In this document: one piece after another, positions 18,439 through 26,608 of the stretch
How positions within the stretch are numbered: the stretch's first letter is position 1
Layout: each line of letters opens with the position of its first letter
Source: Streptomyces lincolnensis
GTDB taxonomy: Bacteria > Actinomycetota > Actinomycetes > Streptomycetales > Streptomycetaceae
Direction: 5' to 3'
DNA length: 64,000 nt
Assembly: GCF_021173675.1 (NCBI RefSeq)
Contig: NZ_JAIHON010000010.1
Coordinates: 62,001 to 126,000, forward strand
Position numbers and translations under genes: made by a program
Notes under the pieces: generated by a model
Told to the model about the DNA's origin: nothing
The model's input: the letters and a program-made list of their open reading frames with translations, nothing else
The model's database searches: none

Positions 18439-18465
18439 CCGGAACGGCCGACGACGGTTCGGTGC

Positions 18466-18912
18466 TCAGGCGGCCACGAGGCGCAGTCCGGTGACCAGAT
18501 CCGGGCGGATGCGGACCGCGTAGTCCATGGTCCGCTCCACCCAGGGGCGCAACAGCCCTTGATAGCGGACCAGTTCGTGCGGGTCGGTGACCAGTTGGGC
18601 GTATCCCGTCACCATCACGCTCCAGCCGAGGTGGGTGTCCGGGTCGATGGCGTCGGCCTCGTACGCGACGACGACACCCGGGTCCCGCGCCTGCTGGGCC
18701 TGTGAGGTCAGAGCCGCGCCGGCATGGGTGCGGATGACGATGTCGCCGTCCACGAGAACATGGTTGACCGGGCGGATCGTCGGCAGCGCGTGCTGGGTGA
18801 AGACGATCCTCCCGAAGGAGACGCTGCCCAGCAGCCGCATGGCTTCGAGGCGGTCGATCCCGCTGCTTCGGCGCGGCTCGGCCGGGGACGGGTGGGCGTC
18901 GTCGAGGGTCAT
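18466..18912 (-). CDS. PPOX-fold (pyridoxamine-phosphate-oxidase-like) protein
   Basis: A 148-residue split-barrel protein with the pattern LEAMRLLGSVSFGRIVFT, ALPTIRPVNHVLVDGDIVIRT, VVAYEADAID and GWSVMVTGYA. Related small proteins bind FMN, F420 or heme and reduce or sense small redox molecules. No HTH is present, unlike the relatives at 16596 and 62859; the closest in the window is at 31187. It is divergent from the GAPDH gene and shares the box region 18989-19024. Confidence 0.88.
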   Translation of the reverse strand: MTLDDAHPSPAEPRRSSGIDRLEAMRLLGSVSFGRIVFTQHALPTIRPVNHVLVDGDIVIRTHAGAALTSQAQQARDPGVVVAYEADAIDPDTHLGWSVMVTGYAQLVTDPHELVRYQGLLRPWVERTMDYAVRIRPDLVTGLRLVAA

Positions 18913-18988
18913 GACAGATCCCGTACGTGTGGGGTGGGGCTTTCGCGTGCGATGAGAACATTCGAGCGAGCTGATGCCGAGACCGCCA

Positions 18989-19024
18989 GGGCCGGTCGGC
19001 CCTCACCGTGGTCCCGTCCGGCCC
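18989..19024. promoter_or_regulatory. DosR/OsdR-like boxes between divergent genes
   Basis: GGGCCGGTCGGCCC (18989, full match) and a weaker GTCCCGTCCGGCCC 22 bp on (19011). They lie 76 bp from the PPOX start and about 90 bp from the GAPDH start, so may serve both. Confidence 0.65.
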
Positions 19025-19111
19025 CCGGTCCACCCCGTACGGCTCAAGCCGCGACGGGCCCGTCCCCGGGAGTCTGGAGGCAACGGACACCGACAGGGGA
19101 GGACGACGGAC

Positions 19112-20140
19112 ATGAGCGTGCGCGTGGGTATCAACGGCTTCGGTCGCATCGGTCGCAACTATGTGCGCTGTGTGCTGGAGCGTATGGAGAACGACACCGG
19201 AACCCCGGTGGAGGTCGTGGCGGTCAACGACATCACCTCGCCGGAGACGCTGGCCCATCTGCTGGCCCACGACTCGACGTACGGGCGCCTCGGACGCGTC
19301 GTCGAGCACGATGACAGCTCCCTGACCGTGGACGGGCACCGTATCTCGGTCACCGCCGAACGCGACCCTGCCGCCCTGGACTGGAGCGGCCTGGGTGTCG
19401 ACATCGTCATCGAGGCCACCGGCCGCTTCCGTACGCGTGAGGCCGCCGGAGCACACCTGGGGGCGGGCGCGCGCAAGGTGCTGCTGTCCGTGCCGGGCAA
19501 GGGCGTCGACGCCACCGTGGTCATGGGGGTCAACGAGGGCACCTACGACCCCGAGCGCCACGACGTGGTCTCCAACGCCTCCTGCACCACCAACTGCGTG
19601 GCGCCCATGGTCAAGGTGCTGGACGACCACTTCGGCCTGGTCAAGGGCCTGATGACGACCATCCACGGCTACACCAACGACCAGGTCGTCCTGGACGGCC
19701 CGCACAAGGACCTCCGGCGGGGCCGCAGCGCCGCCGTCAACATCATCCCGACGTCCACCGGGGCCGCCCGCGCGGTCGGCCTGGTCCTGCCCGAGCTGGC
19801 GGGCACGCTGGACGGCATCGCCGTACGCGTCCCGGTCGAGGACGGGTCGCTGACCGACCTGAGCGTGGTCCTGGAGCGGGAGGTGACCGCGGACGAGGTC
19901 AACGCCGCGTTCCGGGAGGCCGCCGACGGGCCGCTGAAGGGCGTGCTGCGGGTCTCCGACGCGCCGATCGTCTCGCGCGACATCGTGGGCGACCCCGCCT
20001 CCTGCGTGCTGGACGCCCCGCTCACCCAGGCGCACGGAGACCTGGTCAAGGTCTTCGGTTGGTACGACAACGAGTGGGGCTACACCAACCGGCTGCTCGA
20101 CCTCACCCAGTACGTCGCCGCCCGGCTGCCGCGCGCCTGA
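19112..20140 (+). CDS. gap: Glyceraldehyde-3-phosphate dehydrogenase (type I)
   Basis: A 342-residue GAPDH, oxidising glyceraldehyde 3-phosphate with phosphate and NAD(P) in glycolysis. The Rossmann start is GINGFGRIGRN (residues 6-16), the catalytic Cys lies in SNASCTTNC (near 155), and HGYTNDQ, STGAARAVG and the C-terminal WYDNEWGYTNR are all present. It looks intact and full length. GGGGAGG precedes the ATG. Its placement in a dormancy-type island, behind a strong box, suggests an isozyme for low-oxygen glycolysis; a housekeeping copy elsewhere in the genome is expected but not visible. Confidence 0.95.
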   Translation: MSVRVGINGFGRIGRNYVRCVLERMENDTGTPVEVVAVNDITSPETLAHLLAHDSTYGRLGRVVEHDDSSLTVDGHRISVTAERDPAALDWSGLGVDIVIEATGRFRTREAAGAHLGAGARKVLLSVPGKGVDATVVMGVNEGTYDPERHDVVSNASCTTNCVAPMVKVLDDHFGLVKGLMTTIHGYTNDQVVLDGPHKDLRRGRSAAVNIIPTSTGAARAVGLVLPELAGTLDGIAVRVPVEDGSLTDLSVVLEREVTADEVNAAFREAADGPLKGVLRVSDAPIVSRDIVGDPASCVLDAPLTQAHGDLVKVFGWYDNEWGYTNRLLDLTQYVAARLPRA

Positions 20141-20264
20141 CCGGCCGGAGTGATCCTCCTCGGGCACCGTCGACCTGGCCTGATCCTGTATCGCCGTGCG
20201 GTGCTGACCATTACCTTGGCAGGTGACGGCAAGGGGCCGGGCGAGGCGTCTGGAGGATCACAAC

Positions 20265-21989
20265 GTGGGTGGCTCGGAAGGAACCGGGGAGGCACGCGTC
20301 AAGCTGCCGCAGCTGAGGCTGGACGAGCTGCTGGAAGAGCTGCAGGCCCGGCTCGACGCGGCCCGCGGCACCCGCGACCGGGTGCACAGCCTCCTGGAGG
20401 CCGTGCTCTCGGTCGGCCGTGAACTGGACCTGGAACAGGCGCTGCACAGCATCGTCGAGGCGGCCGCCGCGCTGGTCGACGCCCAGTACGCGGCGCTCGG
20501 CGTGATCGGCCCGGACGGCAAACGGCTGTCGGCCTTCCACACCGTCGGGGTCACCGACGAGCAGATCGCGAAGATCGGGCCCTACCCGGAGGGCCACGGC
20601 ATTCTCGGGGAGCTCATCCGCCACCCGGAACCGCTGCGTCTGACCAAGATCTCCGAGCACTCCGCCTCGTACGGCTTCCCGGCCCACCACCCGCCGATGA
20701 ACTCCTTCCTCGGTGTCCCGATCCGGGTGCGCGACCAGGTGTTCGGCAACCTGTACCTCACCGAGAAGCGCGGCGGTGTCCAGTTCGACGTGGAGGACGA
20801 GGCGGTGCTGTCGACCCTGGCCGTCGCGGCGGGTGTCGCCATCGACAACGCCCGCCTCTACGAGGAGTCCCGGCTGCGGGAGCGCTGGCTGCGGGCGACC
20901 GCGGAGATCACCCACAGCCTGATGTCCGGGGCCGCGCAGGCGGAGGTCCTGAGGCTGATCGCGGACCTGGCCCGGGAGAACACCGGTGCCGTGCTGGCCG
21001 TGGTCGCGATGCCGATGGAGGACACGGAGTCGCTCAGCGTGGAACTGGCGATCGGGACGGAGGCGGAGGCCCACCGGGGGCTCGTGCTGCCTGTGGAGGG
21101 CTCCCTGATGGGGCACGCCTACTCCACCGCCGCCCCCGTGACCAGCACGGACGTCTCCGCCGACGATCGTGTCTCGACCTTCCCGGAACGCTTCGGCGGG
21201 CTCGGCCCGGCGGTCGCGGTGCCGATCGGATCGGGTGCGGACGGGGTCCGGGGCGTCGTCCTGCTGGTGCGGGAGGCCGGCCGGACCGTGTTCACCGCCA
21301 AGGAGATCGATCCTCTCAGGGGCTTCGCGGCGCAGGCCGCGATCGCCATGGAGCTCGCGGAGCGCCGGCAGGACGCCGAGGAGATCGCGGTGCTCAAGGA
21401 CCGCGACCGCATCGCCCGCGACCTGCACGACCTGGCGATCCAGCGGCTCTTCGCCACCGGCATGACCCTCCAGAGCGCCGGCCGTCTGATCGGGCACGCG
21501 GAGGCCTCGGAGCGGGTGACTCGGGCGGTGGACGACCTGGACGAGACCATCAAGATCATCAGGTCCACGATCTTCGGACTGCGCTCGCGCGAGGGTGCGG
21601 AGGGGTCGGGACTGCGGGCCCGCGCGGTCCGCGTCGCCGGTGAGGCGGCACCGGTGCTGGGTTTCGCCCCCAGCATCCGGATGGAGGGACTGGTCGACAC
21701 CGACGTGCCCCGCGAGATCGCGGACGACGTGATCGCCGTGCTCTCCGAGGCCCTGACCAACGTCGCCCGGCACGCCCGCGCCGACCGGGCCGACGTGATC
21801 CTGGAGACCGACGGGCGCGAGGTCCGGCTCACTGTGTCCGACAACGGTGTGGGCATCCCGGCGGAGGGGCGCCGCAGCGGGCTGCGCAACATGACCGACC
21901 GCGCGGAACAGTTCGGCGGCGAACTCACGGTGGACTGCCCCGCAAGGGGCGGGACCACTCTGGTGTGGCGGGTGCCGGTGGGCGGCTGA
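20265..21989 (+). CDS. GAF-GAF sensor histidine kinase, DevS/DosT-like
   Basis: A 574-residue cytoplasmic kinase without transmembrane segments. Order: N-terminal coiled region (LPQLRLDELLEELQARL), GAF-A (about 50-190), GAF-B (about 215-360), HisKA_3 dimerisation domain with phospho-acceptor His388 (RIARDLHDLAIQRLF), and a HATPase domain (LSEALTNVARHARA; DNGVGI). GAF-A contains GFPAHHPPM; the second His of this motif (His142 here) corresponds to the proximal heme ligand of mycobacterial DosS/DosT as I recall the alignment, so heme-based oxygen or redox sensing is likely. The start is GTG 20265, with GGAGG 8 nt upstream; GTG 20223 lacks one. No response regulator gene adjoins it: the next gene is a convergent USP. 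Confidence 0.92.
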   Translation: MGGSEGTGEARVKLPQLRLDELLEELQARLDAARGTRDRVHSLLEAVLSVGRELDLEQALHSIVEAAAALVDAQYAALGVIGPDGKRLSAFHTVGVTDEQIAKIGPYPEGHGILGELIRHPEPLRLTKISEHSASYGFPAHHPPMNSFLGVPIRVRDQVFGNLYLTEKRGGVQFDVEDEAVLSTLAVAAGVAIDNARLYEESRLRERWLRATAEITHSLMSGAAQAEVLRLIADLARENTGAVLAVVAMPMEDTESLSVELAIGTEAEAHRGLVLPVEGSLMGHAYSTAAPVTSTDVSADDRVSTFPERFGGLGPAVAVPIGSGADGVRGVVLLVREAGRTVFTAKEIDPLRGFAAQAAIAMELAERRQDAEEIAVLKDRDRIARDLHDLAIQRLFATGMTLQSAGRLIGHAEASERVTRAVDDLDETIKIIRSTIFGLRSREGAEGSGLRARAVRVAGEAAPVLGFAPSIRMEGLVDTDVPREIADDVIAVLSEALTNVARHARADRADVILETDGREVRLTVSDNGVGIPAEGRRSGLRNMTDRAEQFGGELTVDCPARGGTTLVWRVPVGG

Positions 21990-22082
21990 TCCCTCGGCCC
22001 TCTCCGTCGGGGCCGTGCTCCGTCGCAGCGACTGGAGGCCGGCCCTCGGCGGCACGGCAAGGGGCCGACGGCTCGTCGCGCC

Positions 22083-22973
22083 TCAGTCGTGCGGGACCAC
22101 GGCGACCGGGCAGCGGACGTGGTGGATCACCGCGTGCGCGACCGGTCCGGTGTGCGTGCCGAGCCCGGCCGGGCGGATCCGGCGTCCGACGACCAGCAGA
22201 CCGGCATCCCGTGCCACGTCCACCAGTCGATGGGCCGGACGCCCCTCCTCGGCCATTTCGTGCACCTCGACGGCGGGATACTTCTCCCGCCACGGCACCA
22301 GCAGCGAGGACAGGGTCCGCTCGGCCGCCTCCCGCACGGCCCGGCGGGCCTTGGCCTCCGCCGCCGGTGGCATGTAGGGCAGTTGCCACGCGTACACCAC
22401 GCGCAGCGGCGCGTCCCGCAGCAGGGCGCTGTCGAACGCGAGGGCGAGCAGGTCCTCGTAGGAGTGCGCCGGATCGATGCCGCCGACGACATCGCGGTAC
22501 GGGGTGCGGGACGACATCCGGCCCTCCGCGTCCCGCAGATGCTCGTCCTCAAGGGTGTGTTCGGCCCGTACGAGGACCACGGGCCGCGTCGCGCGAGCCA
22601 CGACCGCCGAGGCCACCGAACCGGCCATGAACCCGCCGAGGCCGCTGAGCGCCCGGCTGCCGAGAACCAGCAACTCGGCGTCGGCGCCCGCCTCGACGAG
22701 CGCGTCGGGCGCGGGCCGGGCGATCCGGTCCGCGCTGAGACGCAGCTGCGGACAGCGCTCGTTGAGGCGGTCCATGGCAGTGTTCAGGATGTGCCGGGCC
22801 CGGTCCCGTGGGGCGTCGAGTTCGGGGAGGTCAACCGCTTCGGACGACAGCGCCTCCGACGCTTGAACCAGGCGCAGCGCACGGCCGCGACGCAGGGCTT
22901 CCCTGGCCGCCCAGTCGGCGGCGGCGAGACTCTCACGCGAACCGTCCAGGCCCGCGACAACGGGACGAAGCAC
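22083..22973 (-). CDS. Tandem universal stress protein (USP)
   Basis: A 296-residue double USP. In domain 1 the loop reads GSRALSGLGGFMAGSV, so the second Gly is replaced by Ala; domain 2 ends GRRIRPAGLGTHTGPV. ATP binding may therefore be weakened in both halves. The start is GTG 22973, with GGGAGG 8 nt upstream; the open frame runs much further upstream but only as a shadow. It is convergent with the sensor kinase. Confidence 0.9.
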   Translation of the reverse strand: MLRPVVAGLDGSRESLAAADWAAREALRRGRALRLVQASEALSSEAVDLPELDAPRDRARHILNTAMDRLNERCPQLRLSADRIARPAPDALVEAGADAELLVLGSRALSGLGGFMAGSVASAVVARATRPVVLVRAEHTLEDEHLRDAEGRMSSRTPYRDVVGGIDPAHSYEDLLALAFDSALLRDAPLRVVYAWQLPYMPPAAEAKARRAVREAAERTLSSLLVPWREKYPAVEVHEMAEEGRPAHRLVDVARDAGLLVVGRRIRPAGLGTHTGPVAHAVIHHVRCPVAVVPHD

Positions 22974-23060
22974 TGCCAACACCTCCCTGAGACGGGGGCC
23001 CCACCTCCGTGGCGGTCCCCTCCAGCACCAGGATCTCCGTGCGGTGACGCGCGGGGGCAG

Positions 23061-23095
23061 GGGCTGGGAGTCCTCGTCGTAGGGCCGAACGGTCC
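23061..23095. promoter_or_regulatory. Paired DosR/OsdR-like boxes, 21 bp apart
   Basis: GGGCTGGGAGTCCT (23061, weaker) and GGGCCGAACGGTCC (23082, strong) have starts 21 bp apart. They lie 87 bp upstream of the minus-strand USP start, within the gap to the next minus-strand gene. Confidence 0.6.
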
Positions 23096-23131
23096 CCAAG
23101 GGGCGGGGGCGCGGTCGGCGGCACGGCGGCC

Positions 23132-23512
23132 TCAGTGGAGGGACGCCGGCCAGCCGCCCGTCGCGGCGAGGATGACGCCCACGTCGAGCAGGACGCCCAC
23201 CGACAGCCACGGGTCGAACCAGGCCGTCTTGAGGACGAGTCCGCTCACGGCGCCCACGACCGCCGCCACGGGCCACCAGCCGCTGCCCGCGAAGACACCC
23301 GCACCGGCCACGGCGTAGACCAGCGCGGTGTACCAGGCCAGCGCCAGGGCCGTGGCCCTCGCCGGGGCGTCGGCGACGTGGGCCGCGGTCAGCGCCCACG
23401 AGTGCCCCGGATCGAAGGGGGCCGGCCGGCCCGCCGGGGCCGGCGCCGTCCAGACTCCGGGGTGGAGCAGCCCGTGCGCGATCAGGAAGACGCCGACCAG
23501 GGCGGTGATCAT
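23132..23512 (-). CDS. Small membrane protein coupled to the DUF4389-type gene
   Basis: A 126-residue protein with about four hydrophobic segments (ALVGVFLIAHGLLHPGVW, TALALAWYTALVYAVAGAGVF, WPVAAVVGAVSGLVL, VGVLLDVGVILAA). I do not recognise the family. Its ATG overlaps the stop of the upstream gene in the arrangement ATGA (23509-23512), so it is translationally coupled to the DUF4389-type protein and probably works with it. Confidence 0.75.
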   Translation of the reverse strand: MITALVGVFLIAHGLLHPGVWTAPAPAGRPAPFDPGHSWALTAAHVADAPARATALALAWYTALVYAVAGAGVFAGSGWWPVAAVVGAVSGLVLKTAWFDPWLSVGVLLDVGVILAATGGWPASLH

Positions 23513-24174
23513 GACCGCTGCGCCGGAACGGCCGGTTCCGTGCCGCCCATGTCCAGCCGGAACGGCGGGTACGTGTCCGTCATCAGGGCCACGTAGGCGG
23601 CGACCCGCAGCACCCAGCGGTTGAGGCCGAGCACCAGGTCGAACAGGTTCCTCGGGTACTTCTCCGTGACGGCCATGACCACGGCCGCGATGAGGGTCAG
23701 CACGAGGATCAGCCCACCGTCCCACCATCCGAGGTGGAGGCCGCCGAGGAAGAAGCCGACGACGATGTAGTGCGGGATGGCCAGCAGCCACCACTTCACC
23801 AGCACCAGGCCGCGGGAGAGCCGCTCGGGGTAGGCGATGTCCAGCCGGGCCGGGTAGTCGGGCTCCTCACCCAGGCTGAACGGCGGATACCGGTCCGTGC
23901 CCAGGGCGCCGTAGGAGTAGTACGCCACCCGCCAACTCCAGCGCAGCACACCGAGGTTGAAGTCGAACAGGGGGCGTGGATAGCGGCCGGTGAACGCGAT
24001 GGCGAAGAACGCGATCACACTCACGACGGCGAAGCCGATCCAGAGGAAGAACAGCACCACGTAGTGCGGAATGACCAGGATCCACTTCACCAGCCACAGC
24101 CATCGCGACAGCGGTGCGTCGAGCACCGCGTCGACACGGACCGGGCGGCCCGGAATTCCGGCAAGGGTCGTCAT
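23509..24174 (-). CDS. DUF4389-type membrane protein with two internal repeats
   Basis: A 221-residue membrane protein made of two similar halves. Each half has a W-L-V-KW-L-x-IPHY motif (LWLVKWILVIPHYVVLFF near residue 25; LVLVKWWLLAIPHYIVVGFF near 125), then a hydrophobic hairpin, a YPR-LFD motif and WR-VAYY or LRVAAY, ending in a DRYPPF or DTYPPF element. This fits the DUF4389 family as I know it; function is unknown. Boxes at 24273 lie 99 bp upstream. Confidence 0.82.
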   Translation of the reverse strand: MTTLAGIPGRPVRVDAVLDAPLSRWLWLVKWILVIPHYVVLFFLWIGFAVVSVIAFFAIAFTGRYPRPLFDFNLGVLRWSWRVAYYSYGALGTDRYPPFSLGEEPDYPARLDIAYPERLSRGLVLVKWWLLAIPHYIVVGFFLGGLHLGWWDGGLILVLTLIAAVVMAVTEKYPRNLFDLVLGLNRWVLRVAAYVALMTDTYPPFRLDMGGTEPAVPAQRS

Positions 24175-24272
24175 GGTCGATCAGCTCCTTCGCCTCCCGT
24201 AGGACACCGCGTGGTGAGACACGTCGGTGTGGTCCCATGCCCAGCGTGACCGTCGGCCGGAGGCGGCCGCGA

Positions 24273-24307
24273 GGGCCGGTGGGCCCGGGTCCGAGGCCCG
24301 TCGGGCC
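24273..24307. promoter_or_regulatory. Paired DosR/OsdR-like boxes, 21 bp apart (leftward gene)
   Basis: GGGCCGGTGGGCCC (24273, full match) and AGGCCCGTCGGGCC (24294, 8 of 10), starts 21 bp apart, 99 bp before the minus-strand DUF4389-type gene. Confidence 0.65.
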
Positions 24308-24369
24308 CTGTCACCTGGTGCGGCCCCACCTCGTGTGCCGCGGCAGGTCCACAGTGGCCTCCCCGACAA

Positions 24370-24383
24370 GGGCCGGTCGGCCC
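24370..24383. promoter_or_regulatory. DosR/OsdR-like box (rightward gene)
   Basis: GGGCCGGTCGGCCC, a full match, ends 67 bp before the ATG of the CBS-BON gene at 24451. The same intergenic region thus holds separate sites for each divergent gene. Confidence 0.68.
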
Positions 24384-24450
24384 ATGCGCTCCGTACGACC
24401 ATGACCCACTCTGAAGACAGGCGCCGTACCCCGTACCACCGGAGGTCGCC

Positions 24451-25158
24451 ATGCAGGGCACCCCGCACACCGTCAGCGACGTGATGAGCCGTACCGTCGT
24501 CGCCCTGCGGAGCGACACGCCGTTCAAGGACATCGTGAAGGCCGTGGAACGGTGGGGGATCAGCGCCCTGCCGGTCGTGGACGACGGACACCACGTCGTC
24601 GGTGTGGTGTCCGAGGCGGACCTGCTGCCCAAGGAGGAGTTCCGCGACGGGGATCCGGACCGGTACGCCCGACTGCGCCGACTGTCCGATCTGGCCAAGG
24701 CCGGGGCACGCACCGCCGAGGAGCTCATGACGGCGCCCGCCGTCACCGCCCGCGCGAACGAGACGCTGGCGCAGGCTGCCCGCACCATGGCGCGATGCGG
24801 GGTCAAGCGGCTGCCGGTGGTGGACGCCGACGGAGTGCTGAAAGGCATCGTGAGCCGCTCCGACCTGCTCAAGGTGTTCCTGCGGGACGACGAGGACATC
24901 GCCCGGGAGGTGCGGCGCGAGGTCGTCGCGTTCCTCTTCCCCGACCCCGTCGAGCCGATCCGCGTGAAGGTGCGCGACGGTGTCGTGACGGTGACGGGCC
25001 GCGTCGAGGACACCTCGCTCGTGCCCGTCGCGGTGCGTCTGGTGCGGTCCGTCGAGGGCGTGGTGGACGTGGACTGCGTGCTTCTGGGACCGCCGCGTCG
25101 ACCGGATCTGGATCCGGATCTTCCCGACGGGGACCCGCCGAGCGGCCGTCCGTCCTGA
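24451..25158 (+). CDS. CBS-domain pair plus BON domain protein
   Basis: A 235-residue paralogue of the protein at 6178, opening with the same MxGTPHxVSDVM sequence. CBS motifs sit near residues 8-62 and 90-145 and a BON domain near 160-215, ending SVEGVVDVDCVL; the tail is Asp/Pro-rich. CGGAGG precedes the ATG. The Rv1733c-like gene starts 37 bp later, suggesting co-transcription from the box at 24370. Confidence 0.9.
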   Translation: MQGTPHTVSDVMSRTVVALRSDTPFKDIVKAVERWGISALPVVDDGHHVVGVVSEADLLPKEEFRDGDPDRYARLRRLSDLAKAGARTAEELMTAPAVTARANETLAQAARTMARCGVKRLPVVDADGVLKGIVSRSDLLKVFLRDDEDIAREVRREVVAFLFPDPVEPIRVKVRDGVVTVTGRVEDTSLVPVAVRLVRSVEGVVDVDCVLLGPPRRPDLDPDLPDGDPPSGRPS

Positions 25159-25195
25159 GGCTGAGGCCGACGGCCGGTCGAGGAGGTGTCGACTC

Positions 25196-25792
25196 ATGGC
25201 GGAGACACGTCACACACCCGTGAAGAAGGTGTGGTTCTGGCGGTGGCGGCGCAATCCGCTCCGGCGCCACAGCGACACGGTGGAAGCCCGGATCGTCCTG
25301 GTCACCTGGACCGTCGCTCTGCTCGGCGGTCTGCTCGCGGGAGAAGTGGCCGGGGCGGTCGTCGAGGACGGTCTCGCCGCCCGACGGGCCGCCGTGCATC
25401 CCGTGTCGGCCGTACTCGTCGAGGACGCGGACAAGGCACCGAGCGTGACGTCGGTCGGCAGCGACGGCACCGTGCGGGCGACCGTGCGCTGGACGGCTCC
25501 TGACGGATCCACGCACACGGCGAAGACCCGGGTCGTGGCGGGCAGCGACGCGGGGACTCCCGTCACCGTGTGGTCCGACCGGACGGGCGCCCTGGTCCGC
25601 ACCCCGCCCTCCGCGACGGAGGCGCTTGTGGAGTCGGCGCTGACGGGCGTACTGGTCGCGGTCGGCACCGGTGGCGCCGTCCTCGGATGCGGGTGGGTGG
25701 CACGACACCGGCTGAACCGGCGCCGGATGCGGGACTGGGAGACGGAGTGGGCGACCGTCGGTCCCGAGTGGCGGAAGAGGATGACCGGCTGA
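25196..25792 (+). CDS. Rv1733c-like membrane protein (copy 2)
   Basis: A 198-residue paralogue of the protein at 13528. It has the basic WRWRRNPLRR start, a transmembrane helix near residues 35-58, an extracytoplasmic part with VRWTAPDGSTHTAKTRVV and VTVWSDRTGALV, a second helix near 145-168, and a C-terminal MRDWETEWATVGPEW that mirrors RWSEEWDLVGPLW in copy 1. GAGGAGG precedes the ATG. Function is unknown. Confidence 0.85.
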   Translation: MAETRHTPVKKVWFWRWRRNPLRRHSDTVEARIVLVTWTVALLGGLLAGEVAGAVVEDGLAARRAAVHPVSAVLVEDADKAPSVTSVGSDGTVRATVRWTAPDGSTHTAKTRVVAGSDAGTPVTVWSDRTGALVRTPPSATEALVESALTGVLVAVGTGGAVLGCGWVARHRLNRRRMRDWETEWATVGPEWRKRMTG

Positions 25793-25794
25793 CA

Positions 25795-25829
25795 GGGCCG
25801 ACCGGGTCCCTTGTGGGGTCGGTCGGCCC
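25795..25829. promoter_or_regulatory. Paired DosR/OsdR-like boxes, 21 bp apart
   Basis: GGGCCGACCGGGTC (25795, right half weak) and GGGTCGGTCGGCCC (25816) lie between the Rv1733c-like gene and hsp20; the second ends 79 bp before the Hsp20 ATG. Confidence 0.6.
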
Positions 25830-25856
25830 ACGCCTGCGCCGCCCCGGCGCGTGACG

Positions 25857-25896
25857 CTGGAATCAGCAAGAGCGAACTGGAATCAGCAAGGGCGAA
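25857..25896 (+). repeat. Tandem 20-bp duplication in the hsp20 leader
   Basis: Two adjacent 20-bp units (25857-25876 and 25877-25896) are identical except for one base (A/G at the 15th position). The second ends 12 bp before the ATG, so the duplication lies in the likely 5' leader just ahead of the ribosome binding site. Confidence 0.85.
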
Positions 25897-25908
25897 GAGG
25901 AGGGTGAC

Positions 25909-26331
25909 ATGAGCGGCATGATCGAGCGGCTGACCGGTCGGCCGGCCTTCCCTGACCTGTTCGGTTGGGTGGAGGCAGGCCTCCCCGCGGCGCACACCGC
26001 CCCGGGGACGCACGGCATCCGGGTCGAGGAGCACGTCAAGGACGGGACGTATCTGCTGCGGGCCGAGCTTCCCGGCATCGACGCCGCCAAGGACGTCGAG
26101 ATCACCATCACGGAGGGCGTGCTCATCCTGCGCGCCGAGCGCACCGAGGAGACGACGGACAAGCATCACACCGAGTTCCGCTACGGCACCTTCACCCGCT
26201 CCGTGCGGCTGCCGGCCGGAGCCAAGGGCGACGAGGCAACCGCCGAGTACAAGGACGGTGTCCTGACCGTCACGGTCCCGGTTCCGGAGGAGAAGACGAG
26301 CACCCGGACCATCCCCGTGCGGCACGGCTGA
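25909..26331 (+). CDS. Hsp20/alpha-crystallin small heat-shock protein
   Basis: A 140-residue small heat-shock protein, an ATP-independent holdase. The alpha-crystallin domain spans about residues 38-125, with LLRAELPGIDAAKDVEITI, a FRYGTFTRSVRLP core and EYKDGVLTVTVPVP; the C-terminal RTIPVRHG supplies the I-x-V-type anchor. The short N-terminus begins with a FPDLFGW aromatic patch. HspX (alpha-crystallin) is a hallmark DosR-regulon protein. AGGAGGG precedes the ATG, and a strong hairpin terminator follows. Confidence 0.93.
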   Translation: MSGMIERLTGRPAFPDLFGWVEAGLPAAHTAPGTHGIRVEEHVKDGTYLLRAELPGIDAAKDVEITITEGVLILRAERTEETTDKHHTEFRYGTFTRSVRLPAGAKGDEATAEYKDGVLTVTVPVPEEKTSTRTIPVRHG

Positions 26332-26360
26332 ACGCCGCACCACCAAGGACCGGCGCAGAC

Positions 26361-26394
26361 AGGCGCGGCCCGGACGGTTGTCCGGGCCGCGCCT
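26361..26394. terminator. Hairpin terminator after hsp20
   Basis: A 15-bp perfect stem (26361-26375 with 26380-26394) closes a GGTT tetraloop, 29 bp after the Hsp20 stop. There is no T-run, as is usual for such hairpins in this group. It lies between the ends of convergent hsp20 and adhE. Confidence 0.8.
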
Positions 26395-26569
26395 GCGTGT
26401 CTCCGGCCGGAGTGCGCCTCGCCATGAGGACCGCACGGAGGCGGGGAGGGCCCATCCGCTTCTCGCGGATCCTGATTGCGCGGTGCGCGACCCGTAGCCG
26501 CTTCCCCGCGTCCACTGGCGAGCCCTTCCCGCCACCTCCAGCACACCATGCCCGTGCCGGCCGCCGCCA

Positions 26570-26583
26570 GGGCCGATCGGCCC
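26570..26583. promoter_or_regulatory. Perfect DosR/OsdR-like box in a 3' intergenic region
   Basis: GGGCCGATCGGCCC is fully self-complementary and the best single match in the window, yet it sits between the 3' ends of hsp20 and adhE, 25 bp past the adhE stop. No recognised gene starts nearby. On the minus strand a GTG at 26515 with GAAGGG upstream opens an 81-codon frame, but its sequence is not convincing. Confidence 0.6.
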
Positions 26584-26608
26584 CATCTTCCGCCGACGGC
26601 CGGCAGGT

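Noticed and set aside
20162..20175. Box-like site GGGCACCGTCGACC upstream of the sensor kinase
   Set aside because: Too few matches to the motif and no partner copy, so it is not listed as a regulatory site.
26270..26515. Small minus-strand gene of 81 codons starting at GTG 26515
   Set aside because: It has a possible ribosome binding site and a box at the right distance, but its second half overlaps the hsp20 terminator and gene and the sequence is not protein-like. It is kept only as a hypothesis in the findings.
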